A stretch of 64,000 bases of DNA from Mytilus californianus (GCF_021869535.1 NW_026262701.1:5285501-5349500); one strand, 5' to 3'. Numbered from the stretch's first letter, positions 33,031-44,706 are shown. The notes: generated from the letters alone by a model not told the origin. Numbers and translations: made by a program.

Positions 33031-33664
33031 TAACAGCCAGTGCAGGACTCGCACGAACGTTAGATTTAGTTAGAGGGGCGATATTCTGACGCGTTTTTTA
33101 ATTCTTGGTCACCCATGTTTAGAAAGAAAGGGGAGAAATCCAAACAATTTCCGACCAATCACAAACGTTGTTGCAAATTTGACCTTATGACGTCAAAGAA
33201 TTTCCCATAATGCAATTATTGCATATAAATAAAAAAACTACTATACCAATTGAATAAAACATATTGCATTCAAATATCATTTTATACCAATTGAATAAAA
33301 ACTATTGCATTTGAATGAAAATTATACCATTTGAATGAAAAATTATACCATTTGAATGAAAAATTATACCATTTGAATGAAAAATTATACCATTTGAATA
33401 AAAAATATTGCATTTAAATGAAAAAATATACCATATAAATGAAAAATTATACCATTAAAATAAAAAATATTGCATATAAATGAAAAAATATACCATTTAA
33501 ATGAAAAAATATACCATACAAATGAAAAATATTGCATATAAATGAAAAAATATTGCATATAAATGAAAAAATATTGCATATAAATGAAAAAATATACCAA
33601 TTAAATGAAAAATATTGCATTTAAATGAAAAATATCAAATTTTTGCAACCAATACCATGCCATA
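33031..33664 (-). repeat. Right arm of the foldback-like element
   Basis: Reverse complement of the left arm, slightly longer because the subrepeat number and a few indels differ. Unique part 33031-33220, subrepeats about 33225-33645. Confidence 0.9.
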
Positions 33665-33670
33665 AAAGGG

Positions 33671-34359
33671 TTATTAAAAATTATTATAAGTATACATAAC
33701 AAAACCAGTCTACGTAGAAAACTTAAGTCTGAGCAACATAAAGGAAAATGCCATTTTAAGGTATTTTATAATGCCTGAAAAATTTGACTTTGTTCGATTA
33801 ATTGACAAATTTAGTTACATGTAGGTTTGAATCGGATGATTGAGTAATTGAAAATGACAAAATTAATGTAAATAGTAAAATCAGGTTGTTAGTTTTCTCT
33901 TTTGAATAGTTTCTCCATTTTGTCATCCAGTGAACTTTGTAAATAGATAGCTTCCAAAAAGGCAATATCTACAGTGTAACTGTATGGTATGGGATTTACT
34001 CAATTCTGCTGAAAGCCTTATGGTGTCCTGTAGTTGCTCACATCCTTTTCCGGACATGCCAACTTTCACGATTTGTGGGGGACATATATATGAGGTGTTG
34101 ACCTGAATTTGGGAATTCTGTGTTGTATGACCTGAACACCTCCAAACAGTCATTCAAATGAGTAATTAGGGTATTTAAGCACATACGTACTAATTCAGAC
34201 AATAAAGCTATAGATTAAAAACCCTAATGACAATATAAGAGAAACATTAGGTCCTCTTGTGCTTAAAATCACCCATAGAAATTTTGAAAATTTGGCAGGT
34301 ATGCTTTTCCTTTGGTATTTGTAGGATAGTTCTCAATTCTACCACATCTCCTCATTTTT
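33671..34359. other. Spacer with an R1 fragment
   Basis: Mostly AT-rich. About 33950-34050 is a diverged minus-strand R1 piece ('ctgtatggtatgggattta', 'gaaagccttatggtgtcctg'). No gene is recognised in the minus frame 33923-34153. Confidence 0.45.
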
Positions 34360-35433
34360 GTCGAGCCTGCGACTTTTGTCGCAGAAAGCTTGACATAGGG
34401 GTAGTGATCCGGCGGTGGCGTTAGCTAACTTCTTAAAAGCTTTATATTTTAGAATGTGGAAGGTCTGGATGCTTCATACTTTGTATATGGATGCCTCATG
34501 TTACGAAGTTTCCGTCAGTCACATGTCCAATGTCCTTGACCTCATTTTCATGGTTCATTGACTACTTGAAAAAAAAGTTAAGATTTTTTGTAATGTTAAA
34601 TTCTCTCTTATTTTAAGTAATAGGATAACTATATTTGGTATGTGCGTACCTTGCAAGGTCCTCATGCCCATCAGACAGTTTTCACTTGACCTCGACCTCA
34701 TTTCATGGATCAGTGAACAAGGTTAAGTTTGGTGGTCAAGTCCATATCTCAGATACTATAAGCAATAGGTCTAGTATATTCGGTGTATGGAAGGACTGTA
34801 AGGTGTACATGTCCAACTGGCAGGTGTCATCTGACCTTGACCTCATTTTCATGGTTCAGTGGTTATAGTTAAGTTTTTGTGTTTTGGTCTGTTTTTCTTA
34901 TACTGTATGCAATAGGTCTACTATATTTGGTGTATGGAATGATTGTAAGGTGTACATGTCTAGCTGGCAGGTGTCATCTGACCTTGACCTCATTTTCATG
35001 GTTCAGTGGTCAAAGTTAAGTTATTGAGTTTTGGTCTTTTTTTCTAATACTATATGCAATAGTTCAACTATATTTGGTGTATGGAAATATTTTATGATCT
35101 ATTTGTAAGTCACGCAGGTTTTTTTTTACCTTGACCTCATTTTCAAGGTTCATTGCTCAGTGTTAAGTTTTTGTGTTTTCGTCTGTTTTTCTTAAACTAT
35201 AAGCAATAGGTCAACTATATTTGTTGTATGGAAGAATTATTAGCTGTACATGCCTGCCTAGCATGGTTCATCTGACCTTGACCTCATTTTCATGGTTCAT
35301 TGGTCAATGTTTAGTTTACTTGGTTAATGTTAAGTTTATGTGACAGTTGTAATAAAGCTTTATATTTAGGACTATCAACATAATATCGATGATTAGTAAA
35401 GAAGGCTAGACATTTCAGCGTGTGCACTCTTGT
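34360..35433 (+). mobile_element. Tandem-core element E (Helentron-like) with 5' cruciform
   Basis: The 5' end is a hairpin at 34360-34394 (gtcgagc-ctgcgac-tttt-gtcgcag-aaa-gcttgac). About six tandem units of about 148 bp follow, with 'ccttgacctcattttcatgg' near 34538, 34685, 34833, 34980, 35130 and 35276, each with a 'gcaataggtctactatattt'-type block. The right end carries 'gacatttcagcgtgtgcact'. Non-coding. The 3' boundary and family are inferred by analogy with the other tandem-core elements. Confidence 0.6.
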
Positions 35434-37428
35434 TAGAATTAGCCCCACCACATTTTGTGTCTGTTCCAAGTTAAACTATCTGGATTGTTCGTTGTTGTTT
35501 GTCTGAGTGGTAGGTTTGGTCTCTTGTACTGACTTATGCTTTTGGTTACTACTATTATCCTTTTTATGCATTAGTTAAGATATTACTTAATCTTAAGATA
35601 ACCTTTGTTAACCTGATCTCTGGCTTTTTTATTTGAGATGTTTAATGTACACTTAAGTGTTTATTGTTATAAATTTGCATATGGTCTAACAAATAAGCTT
35701 TGATTTCTTATTATTTTATAAATTCAAGTCATTATATTGTTTAAACTTTGAACTATGTACAAACTATGAATTTTTTTAATGATGCTGCATTTTTAGATGA
35801 TGTAATAATCTATAAATAGAAATGAAAATTATAAAACAATCAGTACTCTGTATGTTAAAATTTTGAATTCCTGAATTACGAACATTGTACATGGAGCTAG
35901 AGTCAATTTTAACTAATTTTGCAAAATGACTAATTTTACAAACTCAAAATATCTATGGAGTATATTGGATAATTTCTTTGCATTTAAAATGTATATGAAG
36001 AAAGATAAATGCAATAATCATCATTGATAAAATTATATAGGTGGACAGTTGAAAAATCAAAAATTGAATCTACAGAAAATAAAACAAAAGTAATATAACA
36101 ATGAGAATGATTTTAAACTCAAACCACTTGCAAGTTACCTTCATGTAGAGAAGTATATGAATTGTTTGATAAAAATTCAACACCACATTTTAGAAGAGGG
36201 AAATATTAGAATTGTTGCAAAATGCTATATGTACAATATATAAAGTATATATGTAACAAAGTTTTATAACAAAATGATTTTCCCTGAAATTTTTTAGAAA
36301 AAAAAATAGAGTTATCTCCCATGGAATGTGAAAATTTACAATGGCTAATTGCTATCTTTGTATTTTGGGAAAGGTAAAGAGGATTGAATAGAGCTTATAT
36401 CTTTTTCCCTGGACACTATACTTTTACCTTCTGCTTTAAGTAAGCCTTACTATGGATGGAGTATTTTTAAAACAAAGTATGTGCATGTTTGCTATACATG
36501 TATCTATCTTCTATGTAAATTTTTAGATCTTTAGTTCATAAGTTGAGGACGATGTGTACCAGTACATGATTATATTTCGTCTAGTACATCTCCTTACAGT
36601 TTACCTAAGGTCAAGAAGAAAAAGAAGACTTTTATTTAGGGCTTTTCATGTCTACCCTAAAACTTTTGTTGGAAATTTTGATTGTGAATCATATCATAAT
36701 TGTGGCGAAGCCAAGGTTGACAATGTCTTTTCGAGGGGTACCAATCTGCTCTATCACCCTCTCAGATATGTGTTATTTAATTTATTATACTGAATGTTCT
36801 GTTATTACTGTCAATTTAATTTCAAATTCAAAGTAATAAACTATGACGCCTTGTACATAACAACCATCGGTATTTAATAAAGCGCACACTTGATCAAGCA
36901 TCTCCGTGAAGGGTAATAGAGTATTTACCGTAGAATAGAGTAAATTGTCTCCCTCGTATTAACCAATCAAAATCTGGCATTTTGACATGAAGTATAACAA
37001 ATATATTTATACTCACTCAGCTACTTTAAATTATTTTTTTTAGAAAAACAAGAATCCTACCTACATGTACATGTACCTACCCTATATTTCTAATGGAGGA
37101 AATTGAAATTTTTTTTTTCGACCTAAAATGAATTAACTTCTGGTAAGTATTAAGATGGAAAAAGGATGTTCATGTAATGATATTTTACTGTTTTGTCTTG
37201 TTTTAAACATAGCAATCATTAAAACCTCTATTACTTAGTTTCTTGTCATCACACTGTTGGAAATATACATGTACATGTATATACTTGTAATATTCCAACA
37301 AGTTAAAAAATCAGTTAATAAGAAGTTTGCATGTGATTGTTTCTGTCAGAAACAACCAAAGGAAGGATTAAACCCTTGTCCCATACATCTACATTCATAA
37401 GTATTTAGCAACTTTTTATTACATTTTT
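35434..37428. other. No recognised gene or element
   Basis: AT-rich. 'gttatctccc' motif at 36311-36320. The overlapping frames at 36554-36836 have no known domain. Confidence 0.45.
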
Positions 37429-37432
37429 GCAT

Positions 37433-37630
37433 GAGGGTTTGGATTGGGTCTTTCAAATTTTTATTTCGTAATTTTATGGTTATTTTCCTCCATTCTTTAT
37501 ATTTGTTTACCATTTTTCTCCATACTTTATTTTTTGGCCTTTTTTTCTCTGTTCATTTTTTTTCAACATTGATTAATTCTGTCCTTTTTGTCCATTATTC
37601 TCTATTCTGTTAACCCCATCCAGACCCTCT
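37433..37630. mobile_element. GAGGG-type MITE with 'cattctttat/attctctattct' word interior
   Basis: Ends gagggtttggattggg ... ccccatccagaccctc with a 6-bp flanking direct repeat ttgcat (37427-37432 and 37630-37635, the final base shown here belonging to the flank). The interior is made of T-rich words (cattctttatattt, attctctattctgt). Read on the other strand it resembles 25485-25687. Confidence 0.7.
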
Positions 37631-37639
37631 TGCATGGCC

Positions 37640-40311
37640 TTTTTATGATACATGTATACAAAATATGATTGCATATATATGGTGTAATCAAATGTGATGG
37701 AAGTTTTTCTTAATCTTTTATTAAAATCAAATTAACCTTAAAGTCCTTCAATACCGTTTTTCATGTTTATTAGCATAATCCAAATTTCAAAATGCTGATT
37801 GTTGTTCAACACTGACAAAATACTTGATTGAGAAATTAGATGAACTTTGAACTCACCATAGTGGTATAGATTGAAATAAACAATTAATTTCCCCATAGGC
37901 GACAATGATAGCCTTTTTCGAGATACAGACTTCAGAAAGTTGATTTTTTTAACGAAACCTTGCTAGAATTAAAGAAAAGTTATTAGGACAGTATTTTTTG
38001 GTCCAAAAAATATAGGTTCGCGTTGCTTTTCTTAGCCTAATTTGTACTTATCTCCCATGCCTATCAATTTTGCACTTTAAAATACGTGTCTCATCCTAGC
38101 GTTTAAAAGCCATCTCACTTCCGTTAGGGCTAAGGAAAATAATTTATTTGGCCTTTGGTATAATGCAGAATGCACGAAGTCTTTAATTACAAAAAATAAC
38201 GGGCGCACGTATCAACCAATCAGGATTAGCTATACTCTTAATTCTGAATACCATGTTATGCTCATAAAATGGCTGCGCCCCTAAAATCTAATGGTGTATT
38301 GTAACCTATATTGTCATTCACTATGCTTGGTTATCTCCCTTAGATTGGTCTTGTAATCTGAACAATTTCACTAAATATAAATTGAAGGATGGTGGTCATG
38401 AATTTTGAAGGACGGGAGGTGATATCTGTTGTTTATATATGTAATAGTTTAAAAAAAAAACGTTAACGTTTTGTTGATTGTAATAACATTATTGATTTAC
38501 AAATTGTGCCATTAAATTTTTGTTGTTGGAAAAACAGCAGTTTTCAGTGAAAATTTTATTTAACATTGGCCAAAATATTACAATTTATTTTTAAACTTGT
38601 GGTATACATTTTTGGGACTTTTTATATTATTTATCTCCAACACATAAAACAAGCAATAAAAGAATCAAATTGTCAGTTACCTTTTGCTAGACATAACCTA
38701 AATTGTATTTTATTTGTTCTTGTCCAAGATACATGTACATGTATGCAGGAAATATTTGTTGATGGTATAAACAAACATTAATCAATCAGTATAGATGAAG
38801 GGTGTACAAGTAATTAAGACTACAACCCATCAGTGATCACATGATTGACATTATTAAGTTGCATTTGATTATGTTTGGTGCTATATGCAGTGTGCAAAAC
38901 ATCAGATAGAACTCACACCATCATAATTACCATTTTAGATGAGACTCAGTATCACTAGATTTTGCACATTGATTTTATCATAATGACCAATTTCAAATAA
39001 AAATCAAAATGATTTACTTTCAAACTTGAGCAAAACTTTGTTTGGTATACATGTATAATTTTTATATTAAAACTTTTTTTTATTAAATTTATATGTATGT
39101 TTTAGTAGGTAAATATTAAGATTATTGACCATTTGATCCAAGTTTTGTGTGATTTGTCTTGAAATGGATGGTTGACATGTTTTATCAAAGTCAACAACAA
39201 ATGGAAGTTTTTAACGACCTTGACTGGCTATACAGCCCTTGCACGGTCGGTTATCAAAGTCAGAGAAGTAGTCTGGAAAATTGCAGATAGATCCAAGGTC
39301 TTTTTCTTGTCAAAGATTTTTTAAAAATGACCTAGTGAAGTAATTTGAAGATAAGGACATGACAGGTGGAACATATATTGATATTACAATGACAAATTTG
39401 ACCTGGTGTACTCATGAGGTTAACTACTTCAGACATTCTTACCTGTCTAAGTTTAGACAGGTGAGTTAATTTTAGATAAATGATAAATAATGATGGTTCT
39501 ACATGTATGTTATATAAAAGACAAATGGTTATAGCTAGAGAACAACTCTCTGATATCTGGTATTCCTTTAATAGACATATATATGTTTGAATAAAAGTTA
39601 CTTTATATTATAATGTGCAATATTTCTCACAACTACATTTGTATATAAATCACATCACTAATGGGGTTAACCTGACGGGTATATCATATTTACACCATGC
39701 TATTATTGTTAAGGCAAAATGATAGCTTTCAATTATTTAAAAGGGGTTCTTTTTTTGGAATTTTTTAAGTACTTTTTCCTGCTTTCTTCAGAAATTTCTA
39801 CATCACTTCCAGCTGACATTGAAAATTGGGATATGGTACAACTACACAACATTATGTATTTACTTAGGAATCTATGACATTTTGACCTAGTAAGTTTATA
39901 TAATTATGAGGTCAATTTTTTAAACACCTTGAGACATAACAGCCTGTCAAACATTTAATATGTCCATAAAATGTAGATGTAGATAATATTTACCTTGAAA
40001 AATAATGGTCAGTAAGATTGAAAATATGAAGTTAAAGGAGAAATGATTGTCACATCATGAGTTGATTGATTGCTGCATAAAATTCAACTAAAAATGTTAT
40101 TTCAGGAGAATATATAATCCAATTAAAACTAACACATTTGAATTCGCTTGCAATGTCATGCATTTGTACCCTTTTTTGAATCTGTCAGGCACCTACTTCC
40201 TGATTTCTGATACTTTGAATTATGAGTAAAGTAGCGGTATGCTTAGTATGACAACATGTGCAATCTTGTTTGATTAACATTAGAAAACTATTTACTACAA
40301 TAGAATTTATC
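37640..40311. other. No recognised gene
   Basis: AT-rich. An ATG in a GC-richer patch (38268, atggctgcgcccc) is closed within 12 codons. A small hairpin (acctgtctaagtttagacaggt) is at about 39442-39463. No exon is supported. Confidence 0.45.
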
Positions 40312-40315
40312 ATTT

Positions 40316-40812
40316 TGTCACGGAGCTATTCTAAGGCACTGGCTTTAAAAACTAATTTTCATATATACATATTTATTATGTACAAGTTCATATATATATA
40401 CTTTCATTTAATTACATTGTTCAATATAGAGACACATCCATTCTCTAACACTAACTATCTTAAACTCTCCCGCATCTCAACATTCACCTACTTTTTATCA
40501 TCGAAAAGGCCTTTCCTACTTTCATGACTTTCTCACACATTAAATCGTCTTTCACCTCAAGATCACACAAGTATAGGGACAGAATATAAACAAACAGAAC
40601 CATAAATTATACGGCTACTAATTAGAAATGATTACAGTTAAAACACAGCTGCATCATACATTAAATTTAACGGTCAATCAGACAGTCTGCTAAAGTTCAT
40701 GAAAACAATAAATCTACAAATACTTAACACGCTTGACCATAGTAAATTAATGTGGGCAATTAAATACCGATCTGAGATAAGAAATAAATGTGCAAAGTTT
40801 CACTCTATGACA
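40316..40812 (-). repeat. 3' LTR
   Basis: 497 bp; in element orientation it starts TGTCATAGAG and ends CCGTGACA. It contains TA-rich 'tatatatata' and, about 15 bp later, AATAAA (minus strand, near 40370-40378), candidate TATA and polyadenylation signals. Confidence 0.95.
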
Positions 40813-40825
40813 TACCTCCCCAATT
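40813..40825 (-). other. Polypurine tract
   Basis: The minus strand reads ttggggaggta immediately before the 3' LTR, the expected primer for plus-strand DNA synthesis. Confidence 0.8.
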
Positions 40826-40962
40826 AACTGTGACGTCCCGACACACAAACACACGCTTACTCATACATGATATATATATACATACACAATATTTTTTTTT
40901 TCTTTTTAATAAATTTCGTTCTTTTAATTTTCTTTTATAACACATTTAAACAAATTCAAAGT

Positions 40963-43900
40963 CTAATCATTGTTCTCATTTGAAATATGAAAGTCATTTA
41001 TAATGGCAAAATCTTTAATAGCATCCTCTTTTACCCACTGGGTCTCACCATTCTCATATTGTACAAAATAATGTTTTTCTAATCTCTTAGACTCATTTCG
41101 TGATCGCATTGTATCTAAAATTTTCACCATTGTATTGTCACTATTTTCAATTGGATTAATGTTCGGAACAATGTCCTCTCCGTCTATAATGGGCCTATCA
41201 TCTGGATCAACAAATTGTTTGATGCGATTAACGTGTACAGTTTGTTCAGACTTTTTCGAATCACACATTTGAATCTTATAGTTCACATCTGAAAGTTTGC
41301 CAATTATCACATATGGTCCATGCCAATTGTGTAACAGTTTTGTTGATAGTCCTGGTTTTGTACTTGGATTAAAAACCCATATCTTATCACCGATAGCATA
41401 GTTTATTACATCAGACTTCAAGTCATATTGTTCTTTCTGCTTCCGCTGCGCTGCTTGCAAATTGTCTTTGGCTAGTGTAAATGCCTCTTGTAGTCTGGTC
41501 ACCATTTCTGATTTGTAATCAGCACTCGAGGTATACGTTATAGTAGGCGGACACATCGCTGCTTCTACTGGTAGTACTGGATCACGGCCATGCATTAAGA
41601 AAAACGGAGTCTCTTGTATACTTTCGTGCAACGAAGTTCTGTAAGCGAACAAAACAAAAGGAATAAAGGTATCCCAATCACGCTGGTGTCCACTAACATA
41701 CATGGATAACATGGCAGTTAATGTTCCGTTAAAACGTTCCACTAAGCCATCAGTCTCAGGATGGTATGCTGTTGTAAATGTTTTCTTCGTGTTCATAAGT
41801 TTACAAATTTCTTTAACAAGGTTTGATCGAAAGTTTTTCCCGTTGTCTGAAAGTAGCTGTCTTGGCGCCCCATGACGACAAACAACTTCTTCTATAAAGA
41901 CTTTTGCAGTAGTGGTAGCATCGGCATTAGGCACAGGTATTGCCTCAGGCCATCTTGTCAGATAATCACTAAATATTAATATATATTTATTAGAGTTATA
42001 TGTTGGTGGAAAAGGTCCAAGTACATCAACTGCAACACGGTCGAACGGTCCTGATACTGCAGGTAATGGATTTAATGGCGCTTTAGGTCGGTGTTTCGGA
42101 GTCTTCTTAGTCGCACAGTCAACACAAGATTTGCACCAAAATTCGACATCAGAATACATTCCTTTCCAATAAAATCGATCTTGAATCTTAGTGTACATTT
42201 TATTTAGAGATAGATGTCCCGCTGTGGCATCATCATGACACGCATACAGTATCTCATCAATTAAACATCTCGGTATTGCTAATTGTCTTCTTAAACATTG
42301 TCGTCGTTTTCTGGATCCCGGTGTGAATAAATGATATAAAATACCACTATTGTCTAATTCATAATTATCCGATAAAATCACAGTTTCTCGCGCTTTCGAT
42401 GACTGGTCAGGCAGTTCCCCTTTTTCCAAGTAGTTTATTATTGCAAACAAATTTGAATCTTTTCTCTGCATTTCACAAAGTCTATCGATAGAAAGTTTTG
42501 GAATAACATCTTCAATTTTATGGTCTTTTAATGGCGCAATAGGAGGAATTCGCGATAGTGCATCTGCGTTTTGATGCTTTCGACCGGCTCTATGTTCAAT
42601 TTGAAGATCATATTCCTGTAAGGTCAATGACCAACGTGCTAACCTTCCAGCTGGGTCTTTAATGTTCATGAGCCATTTCAATGGATTATGATCAGTAATA
42701 ATTGTTACTTTTCTTCCATAGAGATAATGTCTGAAATATTTCACACCCCACACGATAGCTAGAGCTTCTTTTTCTATCACAGCATAATTACGTTCGTTCG
42801 GTTTTAGTGTTCTACTTGCATACGCGATCGCCCTTTCACCTTCTGGTCCCTGTTGAGCCAAGACTATTCCAAGGCCTGTATCACAAGCATCTGTCATCAA
42901 TAGGAAAGGCAAATTAAAATCCGGATAGTGTAGTATGGGATATTGTGTCAAGGCCTGCTTAAACATGTCAAAGGTTCTTACACAATTTTCGTCCCAAATG
43001 AATTTGGTCCCTTTTCGTAAAAGCTTATGAAAACTGTCTGCTTTACTAGCAAAGTCTGGAATAAATTTCCTATAATATGATATCAATCCTACAAAACTTC
43101 TGAGTTCACTGACATTGTTTGGCTTCGGAAAGTTTTTGATTGCACTAACTTTTTCTTTATCAGGTGAAATACCATGTTCATTTACACAATGTCCTAAGAA
43201 AGTGACTTCCCGTTTCGCAAAGAAGCACTTTTTAGCCTTGAGTTTTAATCCTGATTCTTGAAATCTTGTAAAGACACTTTCTAGTCTATTCATGTGTTCA
43301 TCAAAGGTTTCAGAGAAGATTATAACATCATCAATATATACAAGACAAGAATTCCACAATAATCCAGAAAGTAGTGTATCCATAAGTCGTTGAAACGTTG
43401 GAGCACTATTACATAATCCAAACGGCATAAAGTTAAATTCAAAGTGACCACCGAAATATGAAAAGGCTGTTTTCTCTTTATCGGATTCCTTAACAGGTAC
43501 CTGATGATATCCTTGGCACATATCTAGAACGGTATAGTATTTCGATTTGTTTAGAGCATCTAGCATTTCGTCAATTCTTGGAATCGGATATACGTCCTTT
43601 TTTGTAATTTCATTAATCCGACGATAATCGATGCACAGTCTTATCGATCCATCACGTTTGGGGACCAAAACGATCGGAGCAGAGAACGGACTTTTAGACT
43701 TCCGAATAATCCCTTGATCACATAAAACTTTAATTTTATTATCTATCACATTCCTTTCACTGAATGGGATTCTAAACGGACGTTGATAGATTGGTTTGCT
43801 TTCACCAATATCAATCGAATGTTCCATCAATGTAGTATTTCCAAGCTGATTATCAGAAAATGCGAATATAGACTTGTACTTTTGCAAAAGAACTTCTAAT

Positions 43901-44706
43901 TTCTCTAGTTCACTTTTCTCTAATCCTTCATCTATATTGAATGTATTTGTATTTTCATCAATACTTTCTACTATATCTATTCCATTCATAGAATCATACT
44001 GTATATTATCGCTATCGGATAACTGCATATCTTCTAAACATTCAAAATTAATAGATTCCTCATTATTAATCACAATACAATTATTTCCTAAATCTACATT
44101 GCATGAAAAATCACACAGAATATCTAATCCTATAATACACTGATAAGAAAAATTACTAGCTACATAAACATTATACACAAAATCACACTTTTTTCCAAAC
44201 TTGAATTCCACATTTGCTTTTCCAATTATTTCAATTTTATCACCTGATGCCGAAGTGATACATACATTATTTACTTCAGATACATCCCTCCTATTAACAA
44301 AGCAATCATTTACAATACTAACTGTTGATCCCGTATCAACTAACATTAAAACACTTTTCTCATTGACTAATCCTCTAATTTTGGCGACACAAAACTTTGG
44401 ATTTAATTCACAGGAAATAACATTTTCCTTTACAACATCGGAAATAACCACATCATTCAGAACAGACGTCGCGACAGACGAATTTCCGAAATTTCTATTT
44501 CCACGTACTTCAGGAGGATTCATTTCATTTTCCTTTAAAACATCTGAACTAACCTTGGCGAGACAAGATTTTTCAGAACTAATATCTACATCATTCAGAA
44601 CAGACGTCGCGACAGACGAATTTCCGAAATTCCTATTTCCACATACATTAGGAGGATTCATTTCCTTTCCTGCTGCCTTCCCTCCTATTAAGGAAGCAGC
44701 TCTTAG
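40963..44706 (-). CDS. pol: Pol polyprotein (PR-RT-RNase H-integrase-chromodomain-like)
   Basis: One intact frame. The first ATG is at 44661 (1232 residues from there, numbering used here), but the frame is open upstream to 44733, overlaps the end of gag and is probably entered by -1 frameshifting at 44706-44712. Domains: a tandem 46-residue duplication (1-46, 47-92); aspartic protease DTGS (109-112); reverse transcriptase with Asp380 and YIDD (442-445); RNase H with Asp591, Glu in IEKEA (629-633) and Asp657; integrase zinc finger (His809, His816, Cys846, Cys849); catalytic Asp879, Asp939, Glu975 (D-X35-E); GPY/F module (GPY 1115-1117); chromodomain-like tail (about 1178-1220). All catalytic residues are present and no stop or frameshift is seen, so the enzyme set appears intact. 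Confidence 0.95.
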   Translation of the reverse strand, partial: LRAASLIGGKAAGKEMNPPNVCGNRNFGNSSVATSVLNDVDISSEKSCLAKVSSDVLKENEMNPPEVRGNRNFGNSSVATSVLNDVVISDVVKENVISCELNPKFCVAKIRGLVNEKSVLMLVDTGSTVSIVNDCFVNRRDVSEVNNVCITSASGDKIEIIGKANVEFKFGKKCDFVYNVYVASNFSYQCIIGLDILCDFSCNVDLGNNCIVINNEESINFECLEDMQLSDSDNIQYDSMNGIDIVESIDENTNTFNIDEGLEKSELEKLEVLLQKYKSIFAFSDNQLGNTTLMEHSIDIGESKPIYQRPFRIPFSERNVIDNKIKVLCDQGIIRKSKSPFSAPIVLVPKRDGSIRLCIDYRRINEITKKDVYPIPRIDEMLDALNKSKYYTVLDMCQGYHQVPVKESDKEKTAFSYFGGHFEFNFMPFGLCNSAPTFQRLMDTLLSGLLWNSCLVYIDDVIIFSETFDEHMNRLESVFTRFQESGLKLKAKKCFFAKREVTFLGHCVNEHGISPDKEKVSAIKNFPKPNNVSELRSFVGLISYYRKFIPDFASKADSFHKLLRKGTKFIWDENCVRTFDMFKQALTQYPILHYPDFNLPFLLMTDACDTGLGIVLAQQGPEGERAIAYASRTLKPNERNYAVIEKEALAIVWGVKYFRHYLYGRKVTIITDHNPLKWLMNIKDPAGRLARWSLTLQEYDLQIEHRAGRKHQNADALSRIPPIAPLKDHKIEDVIPKLSIDRLCEMQRKDSNLFAIINYLEKGELPDQSSKARETVILSDNYELDNSGILYHLFTPGSRKRRQCLRRQLAIPRCLIDEILYACHDDATAGHLSLNKMYTKIQDRFYWKGMYSDVEFWCKSCVDCATKKTPKHRPKAPLNPLPAVSGPFDRVAVDVLGPFPPTYNSNKYILIFSDYLTRWPEAIPVPNADATTTAKVFIEEVVCRHGAPRQLLSDNGKNFRSNLVKEICKLMNTKKTFTTAYHPETDGLVERFNGTLTAMLSMYVSGHQRDWDTFIPFVLFAYRTSLHESIQETPFFLMHGRDPVLPVEAAMCPPTITYTSSADYKSEMVTRLQEAFTLAKDNLQAAQRKQKEQYDLKSDVINYAIGDKIWVFNPSTKPGLSTKLLHNWHGPYVIIGKLSDVNYKIQMCDSKKSEQTVHVNRIKQFVDPDDRPIIDGEDIVPNINPIENSDNTMVKILDTMRSRNESKRLEKHYFVQYENGETQWVKEDAIKDFAIINDFHISNENND
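44459..44661 (-). repeat. 138-bp in-frame tandem duplication at the start of pol
   Basis: The block ending 'aacagacgtcgcgacagacg' starts at 44461 and again at 44599, period 138 bp (46 codons), almost identical. It lies between the frameshift site and the protease, so it extends the linker without touching catalytic domains. Confidence 0.85.

Larger units (their letters stand above)
28535..33664. mobile_element. Foldback-like element, 5.1 kb, long subrepeated inverted arms, 6-bp TSD
   Basis: Inverted arms 28535-29148 and 33031-33664, both starting TATGGCATGGTATTGG at the outer end. Direct repeats aaaggg flank the element at 28529-28534 and 33665-33670. Each arm has about 19 subrepeats of 20-21 bp followed by a unique segment of about 180 bp. 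The 3.9-kb interior holds dispersed repeats and poly-G/C runs but no recognisable transposase, so it looks non-autonomous. Foldback elements of flies and sea urchins share arms with internal subrepeats; the superfamily is undetermined. Confidence 0.85.

Noticed and set aside
28579-33600. Phe/Ile-rich frames (28579-28794 plus, 33385-33600 minus)
   Set aside because: Translations of the 21-bp subrepeats in the two foldback arms, mirror images of each other.
38268-38310. Start codon in a GC-rich patch (atggctgcgcccc)
   Set aside because: The frame closes after about 11 codons and no donor site lies in frame before the stop.
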